This document shows positions 17,765 through 27,535 of a stretch of 64,000 nucleotides of DNA, in pieces. Every line of letters begins with the position of its first letter. The first letter of the stretch is position 1. Below the pieces are notes generated by a model. The model did not search any database, was not told the origin of the DNA, and saw nothing but the letters and a program-made list of their open reading frames with translations. A program made the position numbers and the translations under genes. Source of the DNA: Kaistia soli DSM 19436 (GTDB taxonomy: Bacteria; Pseudomonadota; Alphaproteobacteria; Rhizobiales; Kaistiaceae); NCBI RefSeq assembly GCF_900129325.1, contig NZ_FQUP01000002.1:78668-142667 (forward strand), written 5' to 3'.

Positions 17765-19165
17765 ATGAGCAATTCGATGTGGGGCGGCCGCTTCTCGCAG
17801 GGGCCCGCCGCGATCATGGAAGAGATCAACGCGTCGATCGATTTCGACAAGAAGCTCTACCGCCAGGACATCGCCGGCTCGAAGGCCCATGCGATGATGC
17901 TCGCACGCCAGGGAATTATCGGCGCGGACGATGCCGAAAAGATCGTCGCTGGTCTAGACACGATCCTGCGAGAGATCGAGGACGGCAGCTTCACCTTTTC
18001 GCGCGCGCTTGAGGACATTCACCTCAATATCGAGTCGCGGCTGAAGGAACTGATCGGCGAGCCCGCCGGCAGGCTGCACACCGCCCGCTCGCGCAACGAC
18101 CAGGTGGCAACGGACTTCAAACTCTATGTCCGCGACTGGCTCGACGGCGTCGACGCGGCGCTCGCCGGCCTGCAATCGGCCCTGGCCGACAAGGCCTTCA
18201 CGCATGCAGGCCTCGCAATGCCCGGCTTCACCCATCTGCAAAGCGCGCAGCCGGTCACCTTCGGCCACCATCTGCTCGCCTATGTCGAGATGCTCGCGCG
18301 CGATCGCGGCCGCTTCCGCGATGCACGCGCGCGGCTCAACGAGAGCCCGCTCGGCGCAGCAGCGCTCGCCGGCACGTCGTTCCCGATCGACCGCTTCGAT
18401 ACGGCGGCGGCGCTCGGCTTCGACCGCCCGACCGCCAATTCGCTCGACAGCGTCTCAGACCGGGACTTCGCCATCGAGGCGCTCGCGGCAGCCAGCCTCT
18501 GCGCGCTGCATCTCTCGCGCTTCGCCGAAGAGATCGTCATCTGGTCGTCGGCGCAGTTCCGCTTCATCCGCCTGTCGGACCGCTTCACCACCGGCTCCTC
18601 AATCATGCCGCAGAAGCGCAATCCCGACGCCGCCGAGCTGGTGCGCGCCAAGACGGGACGCATCATCGGTGCCCAGACGGCGCTGATGATCGTCATGAAA
18701 GGGCTGCCGCTCGCCTATCAGAAGGATATGCAGGAGGACAAGGAACAGGCCTTCGACGCCTTCGAGAGCCTAGAACTGGCCATTGCGGCCACCGACGGCA
18801 TGGTGCGCGACATGGAGCCGGAGGCCGCGACGCTGAAGAAGGCGGCAGGGTCTGGCTTCTCGACTGCGACCGATCTCGCCGACTGGCTGGTGCGCGCCCT
18901 CGGCCTCCCCTTCCGCGAGGCGCATCACGTCACCGGCCGTATCGTAGGCCTTGCCGCAGACCAGGGCGTCGAGCTGGCGCGGCTCCCGCTTTCGGCGATG
19001 CAGGCGGTTCATGCCGCCATCGACGACCGCGTCTATTCCGTGCTCTCGGTCGACAAGTCAGTCCGCAGCCGCACCAGCTACGGCGGCACTTCGCCGAAGA
19101 ATGTCCGTGCGCAGGCCAAGCGCTGGCAGCGGACGCTCGAGCGTGAGCTGCGCACGAAAAGTTAG
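17765..19165 (+). CDS. argH: Argininosuccinate lyase
   Basis: A 466-residue cytosolic enzyme that performs the last step of arginine synthesis, splitting argininosuccinate to arginine and fumarate. The fumarase/aspartase superfamily signature [11 protein letters not shown] is at about residues 277-287, with the flexible-loop Ser in it. The N-terminal [10 protein letters not shown] is typical. The start at 17765 is chosen by this conservation; longer in-frame forms run antisense to tlpA. The lptM and lysA genes follow. Confidence 0.97.
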   Translation: MSNSMWGGRFSQGPAAIMEEINASIDFDKKLYRQDIAGSKAHAMMLARQGIIGADDAEKIVAGLDTILREIEDGSFTFSRALEDIHLNIESRLKELIGEPAGRLHTARSRNDQVATDFKLYVRDWLDGVDAALAGLQSALADKAFTHAGLAMPGFTHLQSAQPVTFGHHLLAYVEMLARDRGRFRDARARLNESPLGAAALAGTSFPIDRFDTAAALGFDRPTANSLDSVSDRDFAIEALAAASLCALHLSRFAEEIVIWSSAQFRFIRLSDRFTTGSSIMPQKRNPDAAELVRAKTGRIIGAQTALMIVMKGLPLAYQKDMQEDKEQAFDAFESLELAIAATDGMVRDMEPEAATLKKAAGSGFSTATDLADWLVRALGLPFREAHHVTGRIVGLAADQGVELARLPLSAMQAVHAAIDDRVYSVLSVDKSVRSRTSYGGTSPKNVRAQAKRWQRTLERELRTKS

Positions 19166-19260
19166 GGGTGACGGCCGGCCGCGATCGTCTAAGATCGCCG
19201 CGCGTATCCGTCGGCCCCGCTGCCGACCGCGTTAGTTTGACACCGACCTGGAGCTGCCCC

Positions 19261-19458
19261 TTGGCCGCGCTGACCCGCCTGATCCTCATCGCCTCCGCGC
19301 TGGCGCTCGCCGGCTGCGGCGTCAAGGGCGCGCTTGAGCCGCCGCCGGGCGGCGAGCAGGCCAAACAGGCCGAGGAAGCTTCGAAAGCCGGGCAGAAGGT
19401 CGACACGTCCTCCCCGCTCGTGCCGGACCGCAAGCTCTGGATCGATCACCTGCTCTGA
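19261..19458 (+). CDS. lptM: LptM-like small lipoprotein
   Basis: A 65-residue lipoprotein. From the TTG at 19261 it has a short hydrophobic signal and a lipobox LAGC at residues 16-19, followed by GVKGALEPPP as in LptM (formerly YifL). LptM assists oxidative maturation of the LptD outer-membrane translocon in E. coli. The position between argH and lysA is conserved in rhizobia. The rest is polar and likely disordered. An upstream start would destroy the signal architecture, hence the choice. Confidence 0.82.
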   Translation: MAALTRLILIASALALAGCGVKGALEPPPGGEQAKQAEEASKAGQKVDTSSPLVPDRKLWIDHLL

Positions 19459-19501
19459 CGCTGCGTCGACGCGGCACGAAGGCCCTTCGGGGTAGACCCT
19501 C

Positions 19502-20770
19502 ATGAACCATTTTGAATATCGCGACGGCGTCCTCTTTGCGGAGGATGTTCCGGTCGAGAGTATTGCGGCGGCCGTCGGCACGCCGTTCTATTGCTACTCA
19601 ACCGCGACGCTCGTCCGTCACTTTCGCGTGTTCCGCGATGCGCTGGCCGGGCTCGATACGCTGATCTGCTACGCCATGAAGGCGAATTCGAACCAGGCGG
19701 TGCTGAAGACCCTCATTCGCGAGGGCGCCGGGCTCGACGTCGTCTCGGAGGGCGAACTGCGCCGCGCGCTGGCAGCCGGCTGCGACCCAGCAAAGATCGT
19801 CTTTTCGGGCGTCGCCAAGACCGAGCGTGAGATCGCGCTAGCGCTCGACGCCGGCATCCAGGGCTTCAACGTCGAGAGCGAGCCGGAACTCGCCCGCATT
19901 TCGGAGATCGCCACCGCCAAGGGCGCAACGGCCCGCATCTCGATCCGCATCAACCCCGATGTCGACGCCAAGACACACGCCAAGATCACGACGGGCAAGG
20001 CCGAGAACAAGTTCGGCATTCCCTGGCAGCGCGCCCGCGCCGTCTATGCCGAGGCGGCGCGCTTGCCCGGACTCAAGATTTCCGGCGTCGACATGCATAT
20101 CGGCAGCCAGATTACGGACATGGCGCCGTTCGACGAGGCTTACGGGCTGCTCGCCGAACTGGTGATCCAGCTTCGCGAGGACGGCCACGCCATCGACCAT
20201 GTCGACGGCGGCGGCGGCCTCGGCATTCCCTATAAGCTCGGCGATCCCCCGCCGCCCGATCCGGCGGCGTTTGCGGCAATTGTCAAGAAGCGGCTCGGCA
20301 ATCTCGGCGCGAAGATCCTGTTCGAGCCCGGCCGCATGATTGTCGGCAATGCCGGCATCCTTGTCGCCAGCGTCGTCTACATCAAAGAAGGCTCGTCCAA
20401 GACATTCGTCATCGTTGACGCCGGTATGAACGACCTGATCCGACCAACGCTCTATGAGGCTCATCACGACATCCAGCCCGTTCGCTTGCCGAAGCCGGGC
20501 ACGGCGGAAATCATCGCCGATGTCGTTGGCGGCGTCTGCGAGACCGGTGACTATCTGGCGCTAGATCGCACGATGGCCGCCCTCGCTCCCGGCGACCGGG
20601 TCGCCGTGATGACCGCCGGCGCCTATGGCGCGGTGCAGGGCTCGACTTACAACACCCGCCCGCTCGCGGCCGAAGTGCTGGTCGACGGCGACAAGTTCGC
20701 CGTCATCCGTCCGCGCCAGACCTATGAGGCGCTGATCGGCATGGACGTCGTGCCGGAGTGGCTCGCCTGA
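19502..20770 (+). CDS. lysA: Diaminopimelate decarboxylase
   Basis: A 422-residue PLP enzyme that makes lysine from meso-diaminopimelate. The PLP lysine is Lys60 in CYAMKANSN, the phosphate-binding glycine run DGGGGLG lies near residue 235, and the substrate-binding CETGD and YGAVQGSTYN segments are present near the C-terminus. The ATG lies 43 bases after lptM. Everything expected of a functional enzyme is present. Confidence 0.97.
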   Translation: MNHFEYRDGVLFAEDVPVESIAAAVGTPFYCYSTATLVRHFRVFRDALAGLDTLICYAMKANSNQAVLKTLIREGAGLDVVSEGELRRALAAGCDPAKIVFSGVAKTEREIALALDAGIQGFNVESEPELARISEIATAKGATARISIRINPDVDAKTHAKITTGKAENKFGIPWQRARAVYAEAARLPGLKISGVDMHIGSQITDMAPFDEAYGLLAELVIQLREDGHAIDHVDGGGGLGIPYKLGDPPPPDPAAFAAIVKKRLGNLGAKILFEPGRMIVGNAGILVASVVYIKEGSSKTFVIVDAGMNDLIRPTLYEAHHDIQPVRLPKPGTAEIIADVVGGVCETGDYLALDRTMAALAPGDRVAVMTAGAYGAVQGSTYNTRPLAAEVLVDGDKFAVIRPRQTYEALIGMDVVPEWLA

Positions 20771-20891
20771 CGCGCCGACGCTGATTCCGGAGAATATTCG
20801 CGCACGCCTGTCGACTGCGCTCGAAGCCGTTCGTCTAGAACATGGCGGCCATGCCGCCGCCTCGGCGAAGCGGATCTCGGGAGCGAGCGCC

Positions 20892-22091
20892 ATGACAGTT
20901 TCCTATCGTTGGGTCATCGTCGGCCTCGGCGCCCTGATGGGATGCGTCGCCATCGGCGCCATGTTCTCGCTGGCGGTCTTCCTCGAGCCGATGGCGGTCG
21001 ATACCGGCTGGTCAAGGGCCGGCATATCGAGCGCCATGACGCTCAACTTCCTGGTGATGGGCATAGCGGGCTTCGGCTGGGGCGCAGCGAGCGACCGGTT
21101 CGGGCCACGCGTCGTCGTGCTCGCGGGCGCTCTCCTGCTCGGGCTCGCTCTCGTTCTGGCGAGCCGCATGCATTCCCTCCTCGCCTTCCAGCTGACCTTC
21201 GGCATTCTGGTTGGCATATCGGCAAGCGCCTTCTTCGCGCCGATGATCTCTGCCGTCACCGGATGGTTCGACACCAATCGCAGCCTCGCCGTTTCCCTGG
21301 TTTCGGCAGGCATGGGCATGGCGCCGATGACGATCTCGCCCTTCGCCCGCTGGCTCATCTCGGACTATGACTGGCGCTTCGCCATGCTGGTCATCGGCAT
21401 CGCCAGTTGGGTCCTGTTGCTGCCCGCGGCCCTGCTGGTCCGCGGGCGGGATGCCGGTCCGTTGCCGCCAGACGGGTCCGGGGAGGCGGCCGAGGGCGGC
21501 ATGTCGGCTCGGTCGGCCTTCGGCACGCCGCAGTTCCTCGTTCTCGGCCTCACTTTCTTTGCCTGCTGCGCGGCACATTCCGGCCCGATCTTTCACATGG
21601 TCAGCTATGCCATCGTCTGCGGGGTGACGCCGATGGCAGCCGTGAGCATCTACAGCGTCGAAGGTTTGGCCGGCCTTGGCGGCCGCCTGCTGCTCGGCGT
21701 CTTGGCCGACCGGATCGGCGTCAAGCCCGTGCTGATCGCCGGCCTGGCCATCCAGGCACTGGCGATCGCCGCCTACAGCGCCATCAGCGAGCTCGGCCAG
21801 TTCTATGCCCTCGCCATAGTGTTTGGTGCCGCCTATGGCGGGGTGATGCCGCTCTATGCCGTGCTGGCGCGCGACTATTTCGGCCAGAAAAGCCTCGGCG
21901 CGGTGCTCGGTGCCGCCGGGTTACTCTCGTCGATCGGCATGGCCCTCGGGCCTGTACTCGGCGGCTGGATCTACGACACGTTCAACGGCTACGCGTGGCT
22001 GTTCATCGGATCCGCGATCGTAGGCCTCGGCGCCGTTGCCGTCGCTCTTGCCTTCCCGCCTGCCGGGCAGAAGGCTCTTCAACCGGCATAA
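20892..22091 (+). CDS. MFS transporter
   Basis: A 399-residue major facilitator with about 12 hydrophobic helices. The loop between helices 2 and 3 carries the family motif in the form GWGAASDRFGPRVVVL, and a matching GVLADRIGVKPVL appears in the second half. It resembles the oxalate/formate-antiporter-like group, but no substrate can be assigned. With the VOC gene behind it, it looks like an insertion into the otherwise conserved lysA to TIGR02302 order. Confidence 0.85.
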   Translation: MTVSYRWVIVGLGALMGCVAIGAMFSLAVFLEPMAVDTGWSRAGISSAMTLNFLVMGIAGFGWGAASDRFGPRVVVLAGALLLGLALVLASRMHSLLAFQLTFGILVGISASAFFAPMISAVTGWFDTNRSLAVSLVSAGMGMAPMTISPFARWLISDYDWRFAMLVIGIASWVLLLPAALLVRGRDAGPLPPDGSGEAAEGGMSARSAFGTPQFLVLGLTFFACCAAHSGPIFHMVSYAIVCGVTPMAAVSIYSVEGLAGLGGRLLLGVLADRIGVKPVLIAGLAIQALAIAAYSAISELGQFYALAIVFGAAYGGVMPLYAVLARDYFGQKSLGAVLGAAGLLSSIGMALGPVLGGWIYDTFNGYAWLFIGSAIVGLGAVAVALAFPPAGQKALQPA

Positions 22092-22125
22092 TCTTTCGGC
22101 GGGGCGCCGATCGACAGGAGAAGCG

Positions 22126-22512
22126 ATGATGATCCCGAATGCGATCGAGGTGGTGACGTTGTTCGTCGACGACATCGCCGTGTCAAAGGCCTTTTACCAG
22201 ACCGTCTTCGCGCCAAAGATCGTCTATGAGGATGCTGTCTCCGCAGTGCTGGCTTTCGAGGGCGCGATGGTCAATCTGCTCGCGGCGTCCCAGGCTCCGC
22301 CTTTGGTCACGCCCGCCCCGGTGGCGCCCGCGGGCAGCGCCAGCCGTGTACTTCTCACGATCCGCGTGACCGATGTCGATGCGACCTGCGCGAAGCTTGA
22401 AGAGGCCGGCATCGCCCTGCTGAACGGCCCAATCGACCGGCCCTGGGGCCGCCGGACAGCGGCTTTCGCCGATCCGTCCGGGCATGTCTGGGAAGTTGCC
22501 ATGGAGATTTGA
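22126..22512 (+). CDS. VOC-family (glyoxalase/bleomycin resistance fold) protein
   Basis: A 128-residue protein with the paired beta-alpha-beta-beta-beta modules of the vicinal oxygen chelate superfamily. VTLFVDDIAVSKAFYQ opens the first module, LLTIRVTDVDATCAKLEEAG the second, and FADPSGHVWEVA closes it. The start at 22126 has AGGAG nearby. Members range from isomerases to antibiotic-binding proteins; the metal ligands are not clear enough here to predict activity. It follows the MFS gene by 34 bases and is probably co-transcribed. Confidence 0.82.
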   Translation: MMIPNAIEVVTLFVDDIAVSKAFYQTVFAPKIVYEDAVSAVLAFEGAMVNLLAASQAPPLVTPAPVAPAGSASRVLLTIRVTDVDATCAKLEEAGIALLNGPIDRPWGRRTAAFADPSGHVWEVAMEI

Positions 22513-22600
22513 GGGAGAGCCGCCCTTCCCTTCGCCCTCGCATCGCCCCATCTCGACTGCTAGAGTTCAGCAGGGCGGGCTTTGGACGAGTGGAGTGGAC

Positions 22601-25174
22601 ATGACCGAGCCTGCCGGCGACAGGCCCATCATCGATGTCGACGCGGCCACGCGCGAGGGCAGTTTGCCAGCCGCCGCCGAGGTGGTAGCGCGGCAGCGTA
22701 TCGCGAAGGTGGCCCGGCGCGCCCGCTATGCGCTGGCCTTCGAGATGGCGTGGCCGAAGCTCGTGCCGCTGCTTGCGCTCGCCGGTGCGTTCCTCATCAT
22801 CTCCTGGCTTGGTCTCTGGCCCCTGCTTCCCGACGTCGCGCGGTTCGGGCTTCTCGGCCTTTTCGGAACGGTGGCGCTCTTTCTGCTCGTCCCGCTGCTA
22901 CGGATACGTTGGCCGAACCGCGATGCGGCCATGAATCGTGTTGTCCGTGAAAGCGGCACGCCGCATCGCCCGGCCGCAGCGTTTGCCGACGAACTCGCCG
23001 CCCCGACCGAAGATCCGCTGACGCTGGCACTCTGGCGCGCTCATCGAGCACGACTGCTTGCGGGGCTTGGCCATCTCAGGGCCGGCTGGCCGTCGCCCGG
23101 CATGAACGCGCGCGATCCCTATGCACTGCGCTATCTCGTGCCTCTACTGCTCGTCGTTGCTTTCATGGCTGCCGGGGGCGATCGCGAAGCTCGTATCGCC
23201 GATGCGCTTCGCCCGGGCGTGACGCCGGCCGAGGCCGCGCCGCGCATCGACGCCTGGGTGACCCCGCCGGCTTATACCGCCCGTCCGCCGATCTTTCTGA
23301 CAGGGGAGGCCGCCCGCCTTGCGGCGATCGACGGTCCGATCACCGTGCCCGAAGGCTCGATCGTGACGATCCGCATGCCGGAAGACGGCACGATGGCGGT
23401 CAACGCCTCAACGACGGATGGTAAGCCGGTTCCGCTTGAACTCACACGAGCCGAAAATTCTGTCGCCACAGCGCCAGAACCGGCCGGAGCCGCCGCTCAA
23501 GGTGAGCGGCGCTTTGCGCTCTCCGAACCCGGCACGGTTGAGATTGCACGAAACGGCACGGCGCTCGCGCGTTGGCGCTTCGCCGTGACGCCGGATAAGC
23601 CGCCGACCATCGAACTGAAGCGCGAACCCGGCGCTACCGCCAGCGGCGCACTTTCGCTGGCCTATGAGGTTTCGGACGACTATGGCGTCGCCTCTGCCAA
23701 GGCCGAAATCACGAGCGCCGAGCCGCCCCCCGCGGGCGATGCAGCCCGGCCCCTGGTCGCCGCGCCCGAATTGCCGCTCAGCCTGCCGCGCCTCAGGATG
23801 CGCGAGGGCGCCGGCGAAACGATCCGCGACCTCTCCTCGCATCCCTGGGCCGGTGCCAAGGTGCGCATGTCGCTCGTCGCCACCGACGAGGTCGGCCAGA
23901 CCGGCCGCAGCGCGCCTGTAACCTTCGTTCTTCCGGCCCGCAATTTCTCCAATCCGCTGGCGCGGGCAGTCGTCGAGCAGCGCCGCACGCTGGCGCTTGA
24001 TGCGGGCAAGGCCGGCTATGTTGCCAGCGCCCTCGACGCGATCACGCTCGATCCGACGAAATTCAAGGATGACGGCGTCTACCTGTCGCTGCGCGCCGCC
24101 TATCACCGCCTGACGGGCGCGCGGGACGACGAGGATCTCCTCTCGGTGGTCGATTTCCTGTGGCAGATCGCGCTTGGCATCGAGGATGGCGATCTCTCGC
24201 TGGCCGCGCAGGATCTGCGCGCCGCGCAGGAGCGGCTTAAGAATGCCATCGAGAACAATGCCAGCGATCCCGAGATCGACAAGGCGATGCAGGAACTGCG
24301 CGAGGCGATGAGCCGCTATCTTGAAGCGCTCTCCCGCAATGCTCAGCAGAATCCCCAGAATCGCAGCCAGCAGCCGAACCAGAATGCGCGGACGCTGACG
24401 CCGCAGGATCTCAAGAAACTGATGGATCAGATCGAGGACCTCGCAAAGTCCGGTTCGCGCGAGGCAGCACAGCAGATGCTCTCCGAACTGCAGCAGATGA
24501 TGGAGAATCTCGAGGCCGGCCGCTCGCAGCAGGCGGGCGAGGATCAAAGCGGCCCGATGAGCCAGGCGCTCGACAAGCTCGGCGACATGATTCGTCGCCA
24601 GCAGGAGCTGATGGACAAGACCTTCAAGCTCGATCCCGACACCGACGGCAGCGGCGCGGAGCAGCAGCCGATGACGCCGGAGGAACGCCAACAGGCGCTC
24701 GACGCCCTGCGTCAGGGTCAGCAGGACCTCGCCAAGGCGCTGGAACAACTGCAGAAAGACATGCAGGGCCAAGGTATGCAGGGTGACGGCAAGCTGGGTC
24801 AGGCTGGCCGGGCCATGGACGGCGCAGCTCAGCAGCTTGGCGAGGGTCAGCCCGGCGCTGCGGTCGGTCGCCAGGGCCAGGCGCTTCAGGCGCTGCGCGA
24901 CGGCGCGCGCGGCCTTGCCGAGCAGATGGCGCGGCAAAATGGCACCGGCACCCGCCAGGGCGCCAATGGCAACCAGCCCGGTCAGGATCCGCTTGGCCGC
25001 GAGCGAGAGCGGCAAGGCCGCGACACCGATCTGGGTTCATCGGTGAAGGTGCCGGACGCGATCGACACCCAGCGTGCCCGAGAAATCCTCGATACGATCC
25101 GCAGGCGCCTCGGCGAAGCGGCGCGGCCGCTGATCGAACGCGATTATCTGGAGCGGCTGCTTGAGCGCTACTGA
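22601..25174 (+). CDS. TIGR02302/DUF4175-family large membrane protein
   Basis: An 857-residue protein restricted, to my knowledge, to alphaproteobacteria. Two membrane helices lie at about 53-74 and 83-101 and a third near 175-193. A periplasmic beta-rich region follows (about 210-490). A long Gln/Glu/Ala-rich helical segment (about 560-780), which includes MMENLEAGRSQQAGEDQSG, is probably coiled coil. The tail contains DAIDTQRAREILDTIRRRLGE and ends LIERDYLERLLERY, as in the family. Function unknown; the conserved neighbourhood with lysA and cell-division genes hints at the cell envelope. Confidence 0.85.
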   Translation: MTEPAGDRPIIDVDAATREGSLPAAAEVVARQRIAKVARRARYALAFEMAWPKLVPLLALAGAFLIISWLGLWPLLPDVARFGLLGLFGTVALFLLVPLLRIRWPNRDAAMNRVVRESGTPHRPAAAFADELAAPTEDPLTLALWRAHRARLLAGLGHLRAGWPSPGMNARDPYALRYLVPLLLVVAFMAAGGDREARIADALRPGVTPAEAAPRIDAWVTPPAYTARPPIFLTGEAARLAAIDGPITVPEGSIVTIRMPEDGTMAVNASTTDGKPVPLELTRAENSVATAPEPAGAAAQGERRFALSEPGTVEIARNGTALARWRFAVTPDKPPTIELKREPGATASGALSLAYEVSDDYGVASAKAEITSAEPPPAGDAARPLVAAPELPLSLPRLRMREGAGETIRDLSSHPWAGAKVRMSLVATDEVGQTGRSAPVTFVLPARNFSNPLARAVVEQRRTLALDAGKAGYVASALDAITLDPTKFKDDGVYLSLRAAYHRLTGARDDEDLLSVVDFLWQIALGIEDGDLSLAAQDLRAAQERLKNAIENNASDPEIDKAMQELREAMSRYLEALSRNAQQNPQNRSQQPNQNARTLTPQDLKKLMDQIEDLAKSGSREAAQQMLSELQQMMENLEAGRSQQAGEDQSGPMSQALDKLGDMIRRQQELMDKTFKLDPDTDGSGAEQQPMTPEERQQALDALRQGQQDLAKALEQLQKDMQGQGMQGDGKLGQAGRAMDGAAQQLGEGQPGAAVGRQGQALQALRDGARGLAEQMARQNGTGTRQGANGNQPGQDPLGRERERQGRDTDLGSSVKVPDAIDTQRAREILDTIRRRLGEAARPLIERDYLERLLERY

Positions 25175-25184
25175 GCGGCGGCCG

Positions 25185-25577
25185 CTAGGCGGCCTCCGGC
25201 GCGCGATTGCGGCCTGCCGCGAGCGCACCGCCGACGGCGGTGCGGATCTCAGCCAGCGAGAACGGCTTCGGGACGACGTCATGCACGATGCGGTCGAGCC
25301 CGTCCGCGCGTTCACGCTGATCGGCATAGCCGGTCATCAGCAGGATCGTCAGCTCGGGAAACTGCGGCGCGACCTCCATCGCCAGCGCGATGCCGTCCAT
25401 CATCGGCATGCGGATGTCGCTGAGCAGAAGATCGAAGGCGCCGGCTTCAGCCTGCAACCGATCAAGCGCATCAGCGCCGTCCTCCGCCGTCGCGATCTGA
25501 TGACCATCGAGCGAGAGTGCCCGAGCGACAAAGGCGCGGACCGAATCGTCGTCTTCCGTGACTAGGATGCGTGCCAT
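25185..25577 (-). CDS. CpdR-like single-domain response regulator
   Basis: A 130-residue receiver domain without an output domain. The acidic pocket is TEDDD (residues 7-11), the phospho-acceptor is Asp54 (LLLSDIRMP), and the Thr and Lys switch residues are in LLMTGYAD and VPKPFS. It resembles CpdR, which delivers CtrA and other substrates to ClpXP in Caulobacter when unphosphorylated, but it is more diverged than canonical CpdR1 (which I recall with SDIVMPEMDG-like and FITGFAA segments). It is convergent with TIGR02302 and lies 3' of hpt. No partner kinase is nearby. Assignment to CpdR function is inference. Confidence 0.75.
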   Translation of the reverse strand: MARILVTEDDDSVRAFVARALSLDGHQIATAEDGADALDRLQAEAGAFDLLLSDIRMPMMDGIALAMEVAPQFPELTILLMTGYADQRERADGLDRIVHDVVPKPFSLAEIRTAVGGALAAGRNRAPEAA

Positions 25578-25595
25578 GCCGCTTCCTCGCTCCTC

Positions 25596-26135
25596 TTAAT
25601 CCTCGACAACACCGACAAAAGGCAACTCACGGAAGGCATGCGCGGCATCCATGCCATAGCCGACGACGAAGAGGTCGGGACAGACGAAGCCGACATGATC
25701 AGCCTCGAAGGCAACGGCCCGCTTGCCGGGCTTTTCGAGCAGCACGGCGACACCAACCCGCGCCGCGCCGCGCTCCTGCATCAGCGAACGGGCGAAGGTG
25801 AGCGTGCGGCCGGATTCGAGAATGTCGTCGATGAGCAACACGTCGCGGCCGGCGACATCGCTCTCGATATCCTTGACCACGCGCACCTTGCCGCTCGATT
25901 CGGTTCCGGCGCCATAGCTCGAAAGCGAGATGAACTCGACTTCCGGCGCGAGACCCGAGGCATGCAGCGCGCGAATAAGGTCGGCCGCAAAGACGAAGCT
26001 GCCCTTGAGGATCGAGATCACGAGGAGATTGTCGTAGTCGCTCGCCGCGATCTCCGCCGCGAGTTCACGGTTCCGGCGGTCGATCGTCTCGACGTCGTAA
26101 AGAATTCGGATCGAGCGATCGCGCACGACAGGCAT
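25596..26135 (-). CDS. hpt: Hypoxanthine phosphoribosyltransferase
   Basis: A 179-residue purine salvage enzyme that converts hypoxanthine or guanine plus PRPP to IMP or GMP. The PRPP-binding motif VLLIDDILESGRTL and the C-terminal DLFVVGYGMD are plain. It is preceded by a small membrane protein gene in the same leftward direction with a four-base gap and is followed by the CpdR-like gene. A complete, ordinary member of the family. Confidence 0.95.
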   Translation of the reverse strand: MPVVRDRSIRILYDVETIDRRNRELAAEIAASDYDNLLVISILKGSFVFAADLIRALHASGLAPEVEFISLSSYGAGTESSGKVRVVKDIESDVAGRDVLLIDDILESGRTLTFARSLMQERGAARVGVAVLLEKPGKRAVAFEADHVGFVCPDLFVVGYGMDAAHAFRELPFVGVVED

Positions 26136-26139
26136 GACG

Positions 26140-26616
26140 TTATCCCTTCGTCCCGGGCAGCGCGAAGCTCACCGAGACCTTTCTGGCTGGATCGGGCGGC
26201 GTGGCGAGCCGCGTACGGAATTTCTGTGTAGCACCGGCCTCGAGCCGCCGCTTGTCCGGCTCGGCCTGCCAGCCGCCGACCCGCTCGCCGGCTCCGTCGA
26301 TGAGGACTAGCCGCAGCGGGGGGACCTCGACCGTCCCATCGGTCACGTTGCGGATCGTACCCTCGACGACAAGCCCGGTGGCGCCCGCGGCGACGTCGCG
26401 CAGCGTATGGACGTCATCGAAGGCGAGGCCCGTCCGGTTCACATCGAGGCCGAGATGCCGATAGAGGCTGGCAAGGCCGGGCGCCGCTGCGACAATCGGC
26501 AGGCGAAAAAGCACAGCGCCGCCCACAACCGCGACCAGCAAGGCGAGCGCGACCAGCGTGCGGCCGTCCCACGCCCGCCGCTCTATCGCCGCCTCAGCCT
26601 CGATCCGGTTCGACAC
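26140..26616 (-). CDS. Membrane protein with DUF3426-like C-terminal domain
   Basis: A 158-residue protein with one membrane helix (about 20-43) and an exported beta-rich domain (VVEGTIRNVTDGTVEVPPLR). It resembles the C-terminal part of rhizobial MJ0042/DUF3426 proteins found beside ftsE. Those usually begin with a zinc-ribbon of paired Cys; none is seen here. The GTG start at 26616 is the only sensible one. The gap to hpt is four bases, so they are co-transcribed. Function unknown. Confidence 0.7.
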   Translation of the reverse strand: MSNRIEAEAAIERRAWDGRTLVALALLVAVVGGAVLFRLPIVAAAPGLASLYRHLGLDVNRTGLAFDDVHTLRDVAAGATGLVVEGTIRNVTDGTVEVPPLRLVLIDGAGERVGGWQAEPDKRRLEAGATQKFRTRLATPPDPARKVSVSFALPGTKG

Positions 26617-26875
26617 GCCCTTGGAGCCTGTTCATTGACTGGCGCAACTGGGCGCCGCGATCAGTTTGAACCCGATTCGCCGGGGCTGCATAGGAAGACA
26701 TCGTCGCCTACGCCGCCCCGCCTTTGCCTTGATCGGATGCCATTTCATCGTCATGAACCACCGGGCGTTCGCAAATCGTTAACGCTGATGTCGGCAAGGT
26801 CACAGCAGAGACAGGCGGCGGCGGAAAGGTCCGGCGGCCATCCATTGGCCTTCAGGCGGAAACGGGGAAACTGCG

Positions 26876-27535
26876 GTGATCCGCTTCGAAAATGTCGGCC
26901 TGCGTTACGGAATGGGGGCCGAGGTCCTGCGCGATCTCTCCTTCCAGATCGCACCGCGCTCGTTCCAGTTCCTGACCGGGCCATCCGGCGCCGGCAAGTC
27001 GACGCTGCTGCGCCTGCTTTTCCTCTCGCTCCGGCCGACGCGCGGCCTGATCTCGATCTTCGATCGTGACGTCGCGACGCTGCCGAAGTCTGACCTGCCG
27101 GCACTGCGCCGGCGCATCGGCGTCGTGTTCCAGGATTTCCGACTGCTCGACCATCTGACCACCTTCGAGAATGTTGCGCTGCCGCTGCGCGTCCTCGGCC
27201 GCGAGGAGGCGACCTACCGTGCCGACGTGATCGAGCTCCTGAAATGGGTCGGCCTCGGCGACCGCGTGCAGGCGCTGCCGCCAATCCTCTCCGGCGGCGA
27301 GAAGCAGCGCGCGGCGATCGCCAGGGCCTTGATCGGCCAGCCCGAGATTCTGCTCGCCGACGAGCCTACCGGCAATGTCGATCCGCCGCTGGCCAAGCGG
27401 CTCCTCCGCCTCTTTGTCGAACTGAACCGGCTCGGGACTTCGGTGGTGATCGCCACCCATGATATCGGCCTGATGAACCAGTTCGACGCCCGCCGCCTCG
27501 TCCTCCACGAAGGGCGCCTCTCCGTTTATGAGTGA
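26876..27535 (+). CDS. ftsE: Cell division ATP-binding protein FtsE
   Basis: A 219-residue ABC ATPase that pairs with FtsX at the division site to activate peptidoglycan hydrolases. Walker A is GPSGAGKST (residues 35-43), the signature is LSGGEKQRAAIARAL, and Walker B is LLADEPTGNVD. The start is GTG at 26876. The last eight bases overlap the start of ftsX. The 259-base gap upstream, divergent from the DUF3426-like gene, should hold the promoter; a GTTAAC near 26777 is the only notable motif in it. Confidence 0.96.
   Translation: MIRFENVGLRYGMGAEVLRDLSFQIAPRSFQFLTGPSGAGKSTLLRLLFLSLRPTRGLISIFDRDVATLPKSDLPALRRRIGVVFQDFRLLDHLTTFENVALPLRVLGREEATYRADVIELLKWVGLGDRVQALPPILSGGEKQRAAIARALIGQPEILLADEPTGNVDPPLAKRLLRLFVELNRLGTSVVIATHDIGLMNQFDARRLVLHEGRLSVYE

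Noticed and set aside
23408-25015. 535-codon minus-strand frame opposite the TIGR02302 gene
   Set aside because: Leu/Arg/Ala-rich shadow frame of a repetitive Gln-rich coding region; no start signal and no homology recognised.
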